Source of the DNA: Nitrospira defluvii | GTDB lineage: Bacteria; Nitrospirota; Nitrospiria; Nitrospirales; Nitrospiraceae | Assembly (NCBI RefSeq): GCF_905220995.1 | Contig: NZ_CAJNBJ010000016.1 | Location: 1-64,000 of the forward strand | Length of the DNA stretch: 64,000 nt | Direction: 5' to 3' | In this document: positions 33,319-42,377 of the stretch, in pieces | Layout of the letters: every line of letters begins with the position of its first letter | Numbering within the stretch: position 1 is the first letter of the stretch | The notes under the pieces: model-generated | What the model was told of the DNA's origin: nothing | The model's database searches: none | What the model saw: only the letters and a program-made list of their open reading frames with translations | Program-made: the position numbers and the translations under genes

Positions 33319-35313
33319 ATGGTTTCTCGATCAGTATTCTGCGCCCCGCATCTCCGCGTGTGCAGTGTCGCCCTCGCGGTGGCGCTCCTCGTCAGTTTTG
33401 GCACGATTAACCAGGCTGCCGCTGCCTCGAAGACTCCCGCGCCTTCCCGTCCTGCTCCGGCAAAATCCCCGGCAGCTACCGCACAATCGGCGTTAGACCA
33501 GGCCAAACGCCTCATCGACGCGGAACAGCCTGAAGCCGCCGCCGTCATGCTCCGTCGATTCATCGAAAGCGGGCCGGCGCCGGACCTGCTTGATGATGCC
33601 TATCTTTTAATGGCTGCCGCTATGTTCGGCATGAAGGAACAGGCCGAGACGATCCGCTACGTCAATCAATTGCTCGGCGAATTTCCCAACTCCGAACTCG
33701 TGGATCGCGCCAAACTCCTCCTCGCAAAAACGCACGCGCGGGCCGGCAATCTGGATTTGGCGCTTCCCCTCCTCTCGGAAGTCCGCAGCCTATCGACCGA
33801 CCCGACCGTCAAGCGGGATGCCCTACGACTCACCGGCGAATTTCAGGTGCAGAAAAAAGACTTTCTCCGGGCCATTCAAGCCTGGCTGGATGAGCTCCCG
33901 CTGGATACTGGGGATCAGGCGCAGGAAACGGACAGCCAGATTCGTGAACTGGTCAATGAGAAACTCGATATCCCGACGCTCGTGCGTGTACGGGATGCCT
34001 ATCCCAAAATGTTTCCGGGGGACTTGGCCTCCATCAAGTTGATCGAACTCCACACCGCGTCCGGGGAGGATCATTTAGTGGAGCGGGATCTACGCCTCTT
34101 TCTGAGCCGCTTCCCCAACCATCCCTATGCGGCAAAAGCCGCCGATCTCCAGGCTGCGGTCCGGACCAAATTCAAATCGCACCCCTATTCTATTGCCGCG
34201 ATCTTTCCCATGTCCGGCAAATTGGCGCCGTTCGGCACCGAGGTCTTGAACGGCATTCAGCTCGCGCTGGAACGCCCGAAGGATGGTGGTGACAGCCCCT
34301 CGATCGGACTGATCGTGAAGGATACCGAATCCGACCGTGCGGCCTTCCTCGATGAACTCTCCAACGTCCTCTCCGACGATCGGCCGCTCGCCGTGATCGG
34401 ACCCTTGTTGTCGAAAAACCTTCCCGTGATGGCGGAGATGGCCGAACGCACGCACATCCCGCTCATCACCCCGAGCGCGACCGTCCCAAACCTTCGACGA
34501 TTCGGCACCTACGTTTTCAGCACAGCACTCACGTACGGACACCAGGCCAAACGCGTGGCGGAGTATGCACTCAAAGAGCAACAGTTCAAACGCTTCGCCA
34601 TCCTTTACCCTGATACTCCATACGGCCGCGACTTGGCCCGCCTGTTCGCGCAAGAAGTCCGGCAACAGGACGGTGAACTGATCGCCAGCGAGCCCTACAA
34701 AGAAGGCGACAACGATTTTCGCGCCGTGATCGGCAAGCTCAAGGCTGAAGATCTGAAGAAGTACGGTGTGGAAGTGCAAGTCGACAACGACCCGGCAAAA
34801 ACCGGAATCAGGCAGGGAGGCAAGAAAGGCAAACGCCTGCTGTATTCACCAGGGTTCGATGCGGTCTTCATCCCTGGACGTTCGCTGGATGTGGGACTGC
34901 TGGCCGCTCAATTGGCGTTCTACGATATCGCGGTACCGCTTCTCGGGAGCAACGGATGGAACCAACCTGACTTTGCGCGCGTCGCCGATCGAAGCGTCGA
35001 GGGAGGTGTCTTTGCCGACGGATTTTTCGCCGAGAGCAGCAGTCCCGTCGTGCAGGAATTTGTGGAACGATATCGCAAGCGATTTCAGGCCACGCCCTCG
35101 CTGTTTGCCGCTCAAGGCTATGATGCCGCTCGATTGACCGTGGAAGCCATCCGCCGCGGCGCGACGACCGGAGAAGCGGTACGCGACTATCTGATGATGC
35201 AGCATGACCTGCCGACCCTGAGCGGCCCCAGCGGGTTCAATCCCGACGGCACCCTCAATCGCCACGTCTTTCTCATCCAAGTAAAACAGGGCAAGTTCGT
35301 CCCCCTGGACTAA
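33319..35313 (+). CDS. LpoA-like exported protein: TPR region plus periplasmic ligand-binding domain
   Basis: The ~664-residue protein has an N-terminal signal peptide and a TPR-like helical region to about residue 285 (ALDQAKRLIDAEQPEAAAVMLRRF and following). A type I periplasmic binding-protein fold follows (AAIFPMSGKLAPFGTEVLNGIQLALE, AVIGPLLS, SAALTYGHQAKRVAEYA). This is the architecture of penicillin-binding-protein activator LpoA and of branched-chain amino-acid receptors with TPRs. No lipobox cysteine is evident, unlike LpoA. The ATG at 33319 has AGGAG just upstream and lies behind a strong promoter. trpS follows 76 bases later. Confidence 0.8.
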   Translation: MVSRSVFCAPHLRVCSVALAVALLVSFGTINQAAAASKTPAPSRPAPAKSPAATAQSALDQAKRLIDAEQPEAAAVMLRRFIESGPAPDLLDDAYLLMAAAMFGMKEQAETIRYVNQLLGEFPNSELVDRAKLLLAKTHARAGNLDLALPLLSEVRSLSTDPTVKRDALRLTGEFQVQKKDFLRAIQAWLDELPLDTGDQAQETDSQIRELVNEKLDIPTLVRVRDAYPKMFPGDLASIKLIELHTASGEDHLVERDLRLFLSRFPNHPYAAKAADLQAAVRTKFKSHPYSIAAIFPMSGKLAPFGTEVLNGIQLALERPKDGGDSPSIGLIVKDTESDRAAFLDELSNVLSDDRPLAVIGPLLSKNLPVMAEMAERTHIPLITPSATVPNLRRFGTYVFSTALTYGHQAKRVAEYALKEQQFKRFAILYPDTPYGRDLARLFAQEVRQQDGELIASEPYKEGDNDFRAVIGKLKAEDLKKYGVEVQVDNDPAKTGIRQGGKKGKRLLYSPGFDAVFIPGRSLDVGLLAAQLAFYDIAVPLLGSNGWNQPDFARVADRSVEGGVFADGFFAESSSPVVQEFVERYRKRFQATPSLFAAQGYDAARLTVEAIRRGATTGEAVRDYLMMQHDLPTLSGPSGFNPDGTLNRHVFLIQVKQGKFVPLD

Positions 35314-35389
35314 CGAGGCCAACAGCACAGGGCACAGTGATAGGGCGTGCTTCCTTATCGGACCAGCGCACGCACACGGGAGTAACGGT

Positions 35390-36379
35390 ATGACGACGAC
35401 TCGAAATCGGGTACTTAGCGGAATGCAGGCCAGCGGCCTGCTGCATCTCGGTAACTGGTTGGGAGCGCTGGAAAACTGGAACGCATTACAGGAGCAATAC
35501 GACTGCTTTTTCTTTGTGGCGGACTGGCATGCCTTGTCGTCCAATTACGCCGATACCAGCCGGATTCGTGAATACGTGCGAGAAATGCTGATTGATTGGC
35601 TGGCAGCCGGCATCGATCCTCAACGCGCCACCGTCTTCATTCAATCGCAGGTACCGGACCACGCAGTCCTCCATCTGCTGTTTTCTATGATGATTCCCGT
35701 GTCGTGGCTGGAGCGCAATCCTACTTACAAAGAAAAGCAGGAAGAAATCAAAGAGCGCGACCTCAGCACCTATGGTTTTCTCGGCTACCCGGTCCTGCAG
35801 GCAGCCGACATTCTTCTCTACAAGCCGGATTTCGTTCCGGTCGGCAAGGACCAATTGCCGCATCTCGAACTCACCCGCGAACTCGCCCGACGGTTCAACG
35901 GCCTCTACCGGCCCGTGTTTCCCGAACCCCAAGAACACCTGACCAAGTTTCCGAAGGTGCTGGGCACCGACGGGCGCAAGATGAGCAAGAGCTACGGCAA
36001 CGCCATCAACCTCTCCGATACGGAACCGGTGGTGCGTCAGAAGATCAAAACCATGATCACCGACCCGGCACGTGTGCGCCGGCACGATCCGGGTAATCCG
36101 GATGTCTGTCCGGTCTATGATTTTCACAAGATCTTTTCGCCGCTGCCGGTCATCGAACAGGTCAACCAGGATTGCCGCAAGGCGGCCATCGGATGTATCG
36201 ATTGCAAGAAACTCGTTGCTGACCGTGTGGTGGAGCGCCTCGCCCCGATGTGGGACGTACGTGCGGCGTTGACGCAACAACCGGGACGTCTGGATGACAT
36301 CGTCGAAGACGGGCGCCGACGCGCTACGGCCGTCTCCTCTCAGACAATGGCCGAGGTGCGCGACGCCATGAAGATCTGA
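35390..36379 (+). CDS. trpS: Tryptophan-tRNA ligase
   Basis: This class I aminoacyl-tRNA synthetase of 329 residues carries the HIGH-type motif SGLLHLGNWLGAL near the N-terminus and the KMSKS loop GRKMSKSYGN. Both are ordered as in bacterial TrpS, and the length is typical (about 330-340). GGGAG precedes the ATG by eight bases. It may be co-transcribed with the upstream LpoA-like gene. A 190-base spacer and then a repeat element follow the stop. Confidence 0.97.
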   Translation: MTTTRNRVLSGMQASGLLHLGNWLGALENWNALQEQYDCFFFVADWHALSSNYADTSRIREYVREMLIDWLAAGIDPQRATVFIQSQVPDHAVLHLLFSMMIPVSWLERNPTYKEKQEEIKERDLSTYGFLGYPVLQAADILLYKPDFVPVGKDQLPHLELTRELARRFNGLYRPVFPEPQEHLTKFPKVLGTDGRKMSKSYGNAINLSDTEPVVRQKIKTMITDPARVRRHDPGNPDVCPVYDFHKIFSPLPVIEQVNQDCRKAAIGCIDCKKLVADRVVERLAPMWDVRAALTQQPGRLDDIVEDGRRRATAVSSQTMAEVRDAMKI

Positions 36380-36568
36380 CCTCGCCCACCCTGCTCAGGA
36401 CGGCTTCTCCCGCACCGACACACCGACGAGTCCTCCTCCCATCCTGCCTGTTCGCGAGCTACCTCGCCGCGACGGGCATCAGGCTGGAACACGTACGCGT
36501 GATGTCACGGAGGCACCCGGACGTACGACGTGAGACACGGGAGTGATGCGACACGGGCAGGAGCGCCA
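36380..36568. other. Spacer after trpS, no gene seen
   Basis: This GC-rich spacer has no credible reading frame or terminator with a U-run. Two short related stretches with acgtacg cores (around 36491 and 36519) hint at decayed repeat material. Confidence 0.4.
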
Positions 36569-36765
36569 CTAGCCCGGATTATTCATGACGGTTCGTCGCG
36601 AACTCGCCAAGCCGCGTCGTGAGACCGGCGCGCGGAGCCGTGAGGACCCGAGGCATACTCGTGCAGTACGTCGAGGGGCCGAAGGGGCGAGCCCGCCGGC
36701 CGCGGGCTTGTCGGAACAGCGGGTGGGCGAGTGCAGCAGAAGTGTTCATGAACAATGCGGGCTAG
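36569..36765. repeat. Inverted-repeat element, copy 1 (197 bp)
   Basis: The left end ctagcccggattattcatga (36569-36588) matches the reverse complement of the right end (36746-36765) at 18 of 20 positions. The first 34 bases match the start of the element at 37242 at 28 positions. The right end supplies the TAG stop codon of the PilZ gene. This looks like a MITE or REPIN-type element without its own gene. Confidence 0.65.
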
Positions 36766-37085
36766 GCGGGCTTCGCCAATTTGCGCCAGACATCGGTCAA
36801 TTGGCGTTGGACCGGCACCCGGATTTTCGTGATGGACAGACCAAATTCATTCGGCTGGCACCAGCGTACCGTGGCCGCGTCGATGAGAATCGGGTTGGCG
36901 CTATCTCCTGGGAAAATACACAACTCCACTTCGGCGCCAACGGTGACGGGAACCGAGCTGAGAATTCTACACCCCCCTGGAGACAGGTCAGTCAAATCCC
37001 CATCTCCGGCCAGCATCTTTCCCTTCATCGAGAAGTGGCTGCGAAACTGCACGCGCACACGCTCATGCTTACGTTGATTTTTCAT
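36762..37085 (-). CDS. PilZ-domain protein
   Basis: The 107-residue protein starts MKNQRKHERVRVQFRSHF, giving the R-x3-R c-di-GMP-binding motif of PilZ domains, followed by LTDLSPGGCRI (the D/N-x-S-x-x-G motif). It is a single-domain PilZ, so it should bind cyclic di-GMP and act on a partner protein that I cannot identify here. Its stop codon lies inside the inverted-repeat element. Confidence 0.88.
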   Translation of the reverse strand: MKNQRKHERVRVQFRSHFSMKGKMLAGDGDLTDLSPGGCRILSSVPVTVGAEVELCIFPGDSANPILIDAATVRWCQPNEFGLSITKIRVPVQRQLTDVWRKLAKPA

Positions 37086-37241
37086 CGTGAGGCGGCCTCC
37101 ACGCCAGCGTGCTTTCGGCTTCTGCGTATCACCCGTACGATAGGACAGAACCGGTCAAAAGACCAGCACTGCCTGTTTCTTCACCATACGGTGCCACGGC
37201 CGGCGACCCAACTGTTCCAGACATGCGCCACAACGCGACGC

Positions 37242-37334
37242 GTAGCCCCAATGATCCATGCCGGTTCGTCGCGAAACCTCGCCGTCACCATGCGAGACAG
37301 ACGCGAGGAACCCCTCGGGGTCAATCTGGGCTAG
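37242..37334. repeat. Inverted-repeat element, copy 2 (93 bp)
   Basis: It shares the first 34 bases with the copy at 36569 (28 identical) and the terminal caat..gggctag with its right end. It appears to be an internally shortened relative of that element. Its right end supplies the TAG stop of the bifunctional-nuclease-domain gene, at the same position as in copy 1. Confidence 0.6.
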
Positions 37335-37846
37335 AGCGTCTGCGGTTTCGGTTCATGAGACGGGGTACCAGCCGACTCCAGCAAATCGCGGCCCACGAGA
37401 ATCGGCGCATGAAAGTGAATGGCCAGGGCAATGGAGTCCGACGAACGGCTATCGAACACCTTCTCCTGCCCTTGAAAGGCCACGGTCAAGCTTCCGTAGA
37501 AGGTGCCGGACTTCAACGTAATGACGGTCCGGATAACCCGCCCGCCGAGTGCTTCGAGAATGGTATGCATCAAATCATGAGAGAGGGGACGGGGCAGCCG
37601 TTCACCGGTCAGCGCCGCTTGAATTGAGGCGGCCACCGTATGATCGACGAATACGGGGATGGTCTTCCCATCTGCCGAGAGCAACACCACGGGACCATGA
37701 TCGGATAAACCGACCCGGACCTCGCTGATCGTCACCTGGGGAGATGTGCCCCCCTCATCGGCAAGCGCCGAGAGATCGCCCGAGGAGACGACCGGCACCA
37801 GGACACACAGTGCGCCAAGCAACCACCGCCCTGCGATCGAAATCAT
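37331..37846 (-). CDS. Exported bifunctional-nuclease-domain (DUF151) protein
   Basis: The ~171-residue protein has an N-terminal signal peptide (RWLLGALCVLVPVVSSG), then a BFN/DUF151 domain: VLLSADGKTIPVFVDHTVAASI, RPLSHDLMHTILEALGG and DSRSSDSIALAIHFHAPI. The family is best known from cytosolic BFN proteins with DNase/RNase activity, so a secreted form is unusual; a nuclease or structural role are both possible. The ATG at 37846 has GGAGGGAG upstream. Confidence 0.85.
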   Translation of the reverse strand: MISIAGRWLLGALCVLVPVVSSGDLSALADEGGTSPQVTISEVRVGLSDHGPVVLLSADGKTIPVFVDHTVAASIQAALTGERLPRPLSHDLMHTILEALGGRVIRTVITLKSGTFYGSLTVAFQGQEKVFDSRSSDSIALAIHFHAPILVGRDLLESAGTPSHEPKPQTL

Positions 37847-37966
37847 GGCTCCCTCCTCTCCTGGACATGGAGGCCCACTCACCGGACATCTCTGACGGGA
37901 CTAGTCCGTCCGCTCTTCGACGCCTACCGGCCCTCTCTGGCTATCCTGACACATCGCTGCCTGCTG

Positions 37967-38596
37967 TTAGGCTCGCACAAACACATTTCTCTCTCGTTCC
38001 AAACCAATTTCAGTTTCGGCTCCATGCCCGGTAACCACAGCGGTCCGCTCATCGAGCGTATACAGTCGCTCCCGGATCGACTGTTCGATGGCCTCAAAAT
38101 TGCCGCCCCACAGATCCGTCCTGCCGATGCTGCCGCGAAATAACGTGTCCCCTGCCACGAGAAGCTTCGCGGTCGGAAAATGAAAACACATGGAACCGGG
38201 CGTGTGGCCGGGAGTATGCAATGCCACCCCCTCCAGTTGTCCGATCGTCACGCGCTCCTCATCGGTAAGCCAATGATCCGGCGGCGGGGCAGGCACATAG
38301 GGCACACCAAACATGCGGCACTGTGTCTCCAGCATGTCCCATAGAGGCCGGTCATCCGGATGCAGACAGAGCGCCGCGCCGGTGGCTTGCTTCATGGCAC
38401 CCGATGCCAAAAAGTGATCGAAGTGTGCGTGTGTATGCACAATGCTCACGACCGTCAAACCCAAGGCCTGGACCTCACGCAGAATACGTTCGGGCGCACC
38501 ACCCGGATCGACCACCAGCGCCTGTTTGGTGATGGGATCTCCGATGATGGAACAATTACAACCCAGCGGGGGAACAGAAAATGTTTTGCGAATCAT
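37967..38596 (-). CDS. Metallo-beta-lactamase-fold hydrolase, glyoxalase II-like
   Basis: The 209-residue cytosolic protein has the zinc motif HTHAHFDH, plus HTPGHTPGSM and VAGDTLFRGSIGRTDLWGG, which are the signatures of the glyoxalase II/YcbL branch. It should hydrolyse a thioester or related substrate. GAGGAG precedes the ATG. It is followed by the nuclease-domain gene and preceded by an exported protein, all on the minus strand. Confidence 0.9.
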   Translation of the reverse strand: MIRKTFSVPPLGCNCSIIGDPITKQALVVDPGGAPERILREVQALGLTVVSIVHTHAHFDHFLASGAMKQATGAALCLHPDDRPLWDMLETQCRMFGVPYVPAPPPDHWLTDEERVTIGQLEGVALHTPGHTPGSMCFHFPTAKLLVAGDTLFRGSIGRTDLWGGNFEAIEQSIRERLYTLDERTAVVTGHGAETEIGLERERNVFVRA

Positions 38597-38644
38597 GCAC
38601 GCTCCTCACAACCGGCCATCAAGATCGACGCGCCAGACCCCGAG

Positions 38645-39301
38645 TCATTCTCTTCCGAAAGATCCCTTCTGCTCGGGACGCGACACCCACACCACCTCCG
38701 TGTCATAGAGCTCCCAGATTTTCTGACGCCGGATGAACCAAAGGAGAAACCCCGCCCCGGTTCCATCGGGGCGCGGGTTGGCGACATACAACAACGCCTG
38801 ATCTCCCCGCACGGTATACCCCACGCGTGAAAACGCCAGCCGATCGATGATGTCAGGAACACCCCGTTCCTCCTGCACCCGCTGCGCAACCGGCACCGCC
38901 GGCAGAGCCGTTTCAGCATCCGGTCCGCCCTCGCCGGAGACAAACCGGTAACGCACGCCAAATCCGAATCGCGTCTCGAGTCGGGAATGCTGTTGGGTCT
39001 TCGCGACAAAATCGCGAATGAGATCCTGCGGCAACCGATTGTCGAAGAGATCCTGTTCGGCAAACCAGGCTGCGGTGGGCAGACGCGGCTCGTCCGGCTG
39101 CAGGTGCGTCACTGTCATCCGCTCGATGACCACCAATTTCGTCCGGGATGTCAGAAATTTGTCCTCGACGGCGAGATCGTACAGCGCATAGTCTTCGACA
39201 GGTACGGACTCCGGCAACTCAGGCATGCTCGCGGCCGACACGCGTGCGTGTTGCACCAGCATCAGACTCATGAGAAGAACCCCTACAGACCAGATCGCCA
39301 T
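38645..39301 (-). CDS. Exported protein of unknown function
   Basis: The ~218-residue protein has a signal peptide (MAIWSVGVLLMSLMLV) and a mature domain of mixed helices and strands with no motif I recognise. The central part carries QPDEPRLPTAAWFAEQDLFDNRLPQDLIRDF and the C-terminus is rich in aromatic residues. The start at 39301 gives the best signal peptide, although its ribosome site is weak; an in-frame start lies at 39376. It is divergent from the coiled-coil lipoprotein gene at 39412. Confidence 0.65.
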   Translation of the reverse strand: MAIWSVGVLLMSLMLVQHARVSAASMPELPESVPVEDYALYDLAVEDKFLTSRTKLVVIERMTVTHLQPDEPRLPTAAWFAEQDLFDNRLPQDLIRDFVAKTQQHSRLETRFGFGVRYRFVSGEGGPDAETALPAVPVAQRVQEERGVPDIIDRLAFSRVGYTVRGDQALLYVANPRPDGTGAGFLLWFIRRQKIWELYDTEVVWVSRPEQKGSFGRE

Positions 39302-39411
39302 GACACAGAATAGCCGCTCCGTTCGCGATGGGTCAAACCGGCGAGAATGTGAATGAAGATGGACAGGGGGGGCCAAACTCTGGTAATGGTCTGACTGTCA
39401 TACCTCAAACT

Positions 39412-40170
39412 ATGATCAAAGCCCCCCAGCGATCGCTCGCTCCTCTACTCGGCCTCGCGGTCCTCTCGTGGTGCGCCGGTTGCGCTCCGGACGAGTCTCC
39501 GTTTCGCCAGGAAAATGAAAGTCTGCGCAAGCAACTGGCCAAGCAGGAGTCACTCCTCAATTCGCTGCAGGACGGGAACAAGGTCATGCAGCAGCAGATC
39601 GATCTGCTGAACCAGGAGCTACGCGACGCCAAGAAGCAAGCCGAACATGCCCAGGTGGAGGCGAAGACGTTGCAAACGGAAGCCAAAGCACTCGGCACCA
39701 GACTCGACGCCCAACTCGCCGAATCAAAAAAACTGTCGGGCGAAATTCAGCGCACCGCCGCCAAAGCCGCCCAACTCACAGACAGTATCCGGGTGGAAGA
39801 AAAGGGCGCGCAGGTTGAGGATCTCCCTCGCCCCCTGATGGCCGTCGGTAAAGCGGCTGAAGAGGCATTGGCCCGCAATGGCTACCGGGTGAGAGTCACA
39901 GTGAAAACCGATCAACGGGCCGTCTTCGTCACGGAACGGAAGATTTCGACCCCGAGCTCGTTGGAAACCGCGGGGTCGCGCAACCAGTACGTGGTCTCCC
40001 TCCAGGCGCTGCCCTCCAATGTCACCCGCTTGAGCGTGAAAGCCGATTTTGAACGTGTGGTACAGGGTGGACGTGTGCTCGCGGTCGATGCAGAGGAGAT
40101 CGCGGAAATCGAGCGTCGGCTCATTGCCGAAATCGGGAAATCCGTCGCCACCCCGCCGAGTAAATCCTAA
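39412..40170 (+). CDS. Coiled-coil lipoprotein of unknown function
   Basis: The ~252-residue protein has a lipoprotein signal ending LSWCAGC and a strong coiled-coil region of about 85 residues rich in Gln, Leu and Lys. A folded C-terminal domain of about 110 residues follows (RVRVTVKTDQRAVFVTERKIS). Its stop codon overlaps the ATG of the SUMF1-domain gene by one base (TAATG), so the two are translated together and may act together in the envelope. I do not recognise the C-terminal domain. Confidence 0.75.
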   Translation: MIKAPQRSLAPLLGLAVLSWCAGCAPDESPFRQENESLRKQLAKQESLLNSLQDGNKVMQQQIDLLNQELRDAKKQAEHAQVEAKTLQTEAKALGTRLDAQLAESKKLSGEIQRTAAKAAQLTDSIRVEEKGAQVEDLPRPLMAVGKAAEEALARNGYRVRVTVKTDQRAVFVTERKISTPSSLETAGSRNQYVVSLQALPSNVTRLSVKADFERVVQGGRVLAVDAEEIAEIERRLIAEIGKSVATPPSKS

Positions 40171-41114
40171 TGCCCGCGCCGGTCCGCCTAACGGGAGTCA
40201 CCGTGATTCCCCGTTGTCTCAACCTGCTGCTCCTGACCTTCGCCCTGGCCTGGCTCCACCCAGACTTTTCATTTGCCGCTCGCAATTCGACGCCCCCACC
40301 CACGCAAGAACTGGCCAAACATCTGACATCGATCGCCAAGATCACGATTGCGTCGCCGACGATTCGCATTCCCGAAGGACCGTTTCTCTTGGGGAGCATG
40401 CGCGTGGATGACGATCCATACGGGATGGGGACGCAGTTCGACGATACAGAACTGCCGCAGCATCGCGTGTGGCTGGATGCCTATGAGATCGACCGAGACG
40501 AAGTCAGCCTCAGCGAATATCTCATTTATCTCCAGAGCCGGAAACTGCACCCTTCAAAAGAACTCCAGCACCTGATCTGGCACGTCATCACCGTGCACTC
40601 CGTCAGCGATGAGACCCTGGCCCAGTGGCCGGCGCTGTATGTGACATGGAAAGAGGCGGACGGGCTCTGCCGCTCTCAGGGGAAGCGCCTGCCGACCGAA
40701 GCCGAATGGGAAAAGGCCGCGCGTGGCCCAGACGGCAATCGGTTTCCGTGGGGAGACACGCTCCCCGACAGTTCACTGGCTATGTTCGGACAACATCATG
40801 TGCACGAGATTCCGATTCTCGCGCCGGTGAGCAGCGGAGAGGCGGGAAAAAGCTACTATGGCGTCCATCACATGGCAGGGAACGTCGCCGAGTGGGTCAA
40901 CGACTGGTTCGGGTTCGATTACTATGCCTACATGCCGAAACGGAACCCCCCTGGTCCGACCAGCGGACGCTACAAGAGTCTCCGCGGCGGATCGTGGAAA
41001 AGCCGCCCCATCATGCTCCGAACAGCCACCCGCAGCGGCGCGCCAGCCGATCAACGTTCAGCCACTGTCGGCTTCCGCTGCGCCAAATCGGCCACTGCCG
41101 CCTCCGCGCCATAA
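40170..41114 (+). CDS. Exported SUMF1/FGE-sulfatase-domain protein lacking the FGE cysteines
   Basis: The 314-residue protein has a signal peptide and then a complete SUMF1 domain: FLLGSMRVDDDPYGM, AYEIDRDEVSLSEYL, GKRLPTEAEWEKAARG, HHMAGNVAEWVNDWF and LRGGSWKSRP...GFRCAKS. The active-site cysteines of formylglycine-generating enzyme sit just after RGGS in that family; here Ser and Leu occupy those places. It is therefore not a sulfatase activator and probably binds a partner or ligand. The 3' end overlaps the opposite-strand membrane-protein gene by 64 bases. Confidence 0.88.
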   Translation: MPAPVRLTGVTVIPRCLNLLLLTFALAWLHPDFSFAARNSTPPPTQELAKHLTSIAKITIASPTIRIPEGPFLLGSMRVDDDPYGMGTQFDDTELPQHRVWLDAYEIDRDEVSLSEYLIYLQSRKLHPSKELQHLIWHVITVHSVSDETLAQWPALYVTWKEADGLCRSQGKRLPTEAEWEKAARGPDGNRFPWGDTLPDSSLAMFGQHHVHEIPILAPVSSGEAGKSYYGVHHMAGNVAEWVNDWFGFDYYAYMPKRNPPGPTSGRYKSLRGGSWKSRPIMLRTATRSGAPADQRSATVGFRCAKSATAASAP

Positions 41115-42205
41115 TCAGCCAGGCCGCCGGCACTCGTCCTCGGTAAGCACAACTCGGCAACCGCCAGGCACTCCAACCCAAACGGCAGATACCCTGCATA
41201 CCCGAGCAGCGGCATGTGGAACAGCGTGACGCCTTGCACGAAGGGCACCGCATATTCCCAATGGGCCAGACTGTAGAAGTTCCACATCTCCCAGAACCAT
41301 CCACAAATCAGCGCCGCAAGCGCAACGACCCAGAGCGTTCGCCAATCCCCATGCGCAGTGTCGCTGAAAATCGTCGCCTCCTGACGAATCATCCGTAACG
41401 CGACAATCAGCAGAAGCGGTGCCACCCATACCAGGGGGAAGAGATACTCGGGCCACAGACCGATCCCAACCAGCCCACCAGCCGCGAGACAGAGCAGCAC
41501 CCAGCCCCACATCTTTCGATGCAGGAATCGGATCCGCACAAATCGGTCCAGCCCCGCCGAGCAGCGAGGATACGACCTCAGCCATTCGGCCGTGCCGAGC
41601 ACAGCGGGCAGCACCGTCGAAAAGGACACGGTCGCCCGCAACAGATACGCTCCGGCGCTGAGCTCGCCTGCACCGAGGTAGTACCAGTTCTGAACGAATC
41701 GATTCAGGTATTCGAAACACCACCAGAAGCCGGCGCTGAGCGGAAACAGCAGGAAGAAATATCGAGGACGATTCAGCAACATGCATCGGCCCACGCGGCG
41801 GAACGTCAATGCGTTCACCAGCACAATATAGCCGCACCAGAGTGGGAAGAAGGTGTGGGCTTGAAACGGTTGCATCCACTCGAACCTGGTCCAAGCCATC
41901 CCCCACAGCACCAGTGTCCAGATGGCCGCTCCCCACCCCCACCAGGGAAAGACCGTGACGGCGGCTGGCCGCTCGCGAGACGTCGTGTGCAGGACACGCA
42001 GCGCAAACGGGGCGAGGAGACCGGTAATGAGCAGCAGCAATCCGATGGATACCGGCCAGGAGAACGGCGCGTGCACGACAGACCGCGTGGTCGGCGGCCA
42101 TTCAAGATACGGCGCAACAGACTTGCCCGCCCACCATACACCCAGCAGCGGCAGAACCAGGCCAAGCGTCAGCACACACGAGAGGATGGCCAGCCGAATA
42201 CTCAT
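41051..42205 (-). CDS. Polytopic membrane protein of unknown function
   Basis: The ~384-residue protein has about ten hydrophobic segments with several Trp/Tyr-rich loops (FWWCFEYLNRFVQNWYYLG, ICGWFWEMWNFYSLAHWEY). The repeated WxxWE/WFWE pattern suggests an internal duplication of two five-helix halves. I do not recognise the family. The start at 42205 (MSIRLAIL) avoids a poorly supported N-terminal extension from 42241. Its last 64 bases overlap the 3' end of the SUMF1-domain gene. Confidence 0.7.
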   Translation of the reverse strand: MSIRLAILSCVLTLGLVLPLLGVWWAGKSVAPYLEWPPTTRSVVHAPFSWPVSIGLLLLITGLLAPFALRVLHTTSRERPAAVTVFPWWGWGAAIWTLVLWGMAWTRFEWMQPFQAHTFFPLWCGYIVLVNALTFRRVGRCMLLNRPRYFFLLFPLSAGFWWCFEYLNRFVQNWYYLGAGELSAGAYLLRATVSFSTVLPAVLGTAEWLRSYPRCSAGLDRFVRIRFLHRKMWGWVLLCLAAGGLVGIGLWPEYLFPLVWVAPLLLIVALRMIRQEATIFSDTAHGDWRTLWVVALAALICGWFWEMWNFYSLAHWEYAVPFVQGVTLFHMPLLGYAGYLPFGLECLAVAELCLPRTSAGGLADYGAEAAVADLAQRKPTVAER

Positions 42206-42377
42206 CAGCCCCCTATCCCTTCCGTACGGAGTGTGACGCATCTGTCCGCCATGATGACACCAGGAATCCTATCATTGCTGTATACATCTGACACAACCGT
42301 CATGGCCGCGAAGAATTGATCCTTCGTTTGTGAACAGGGCTGTGATAGGTTCGACAGGAGAGGAGTGACAGGCCATC

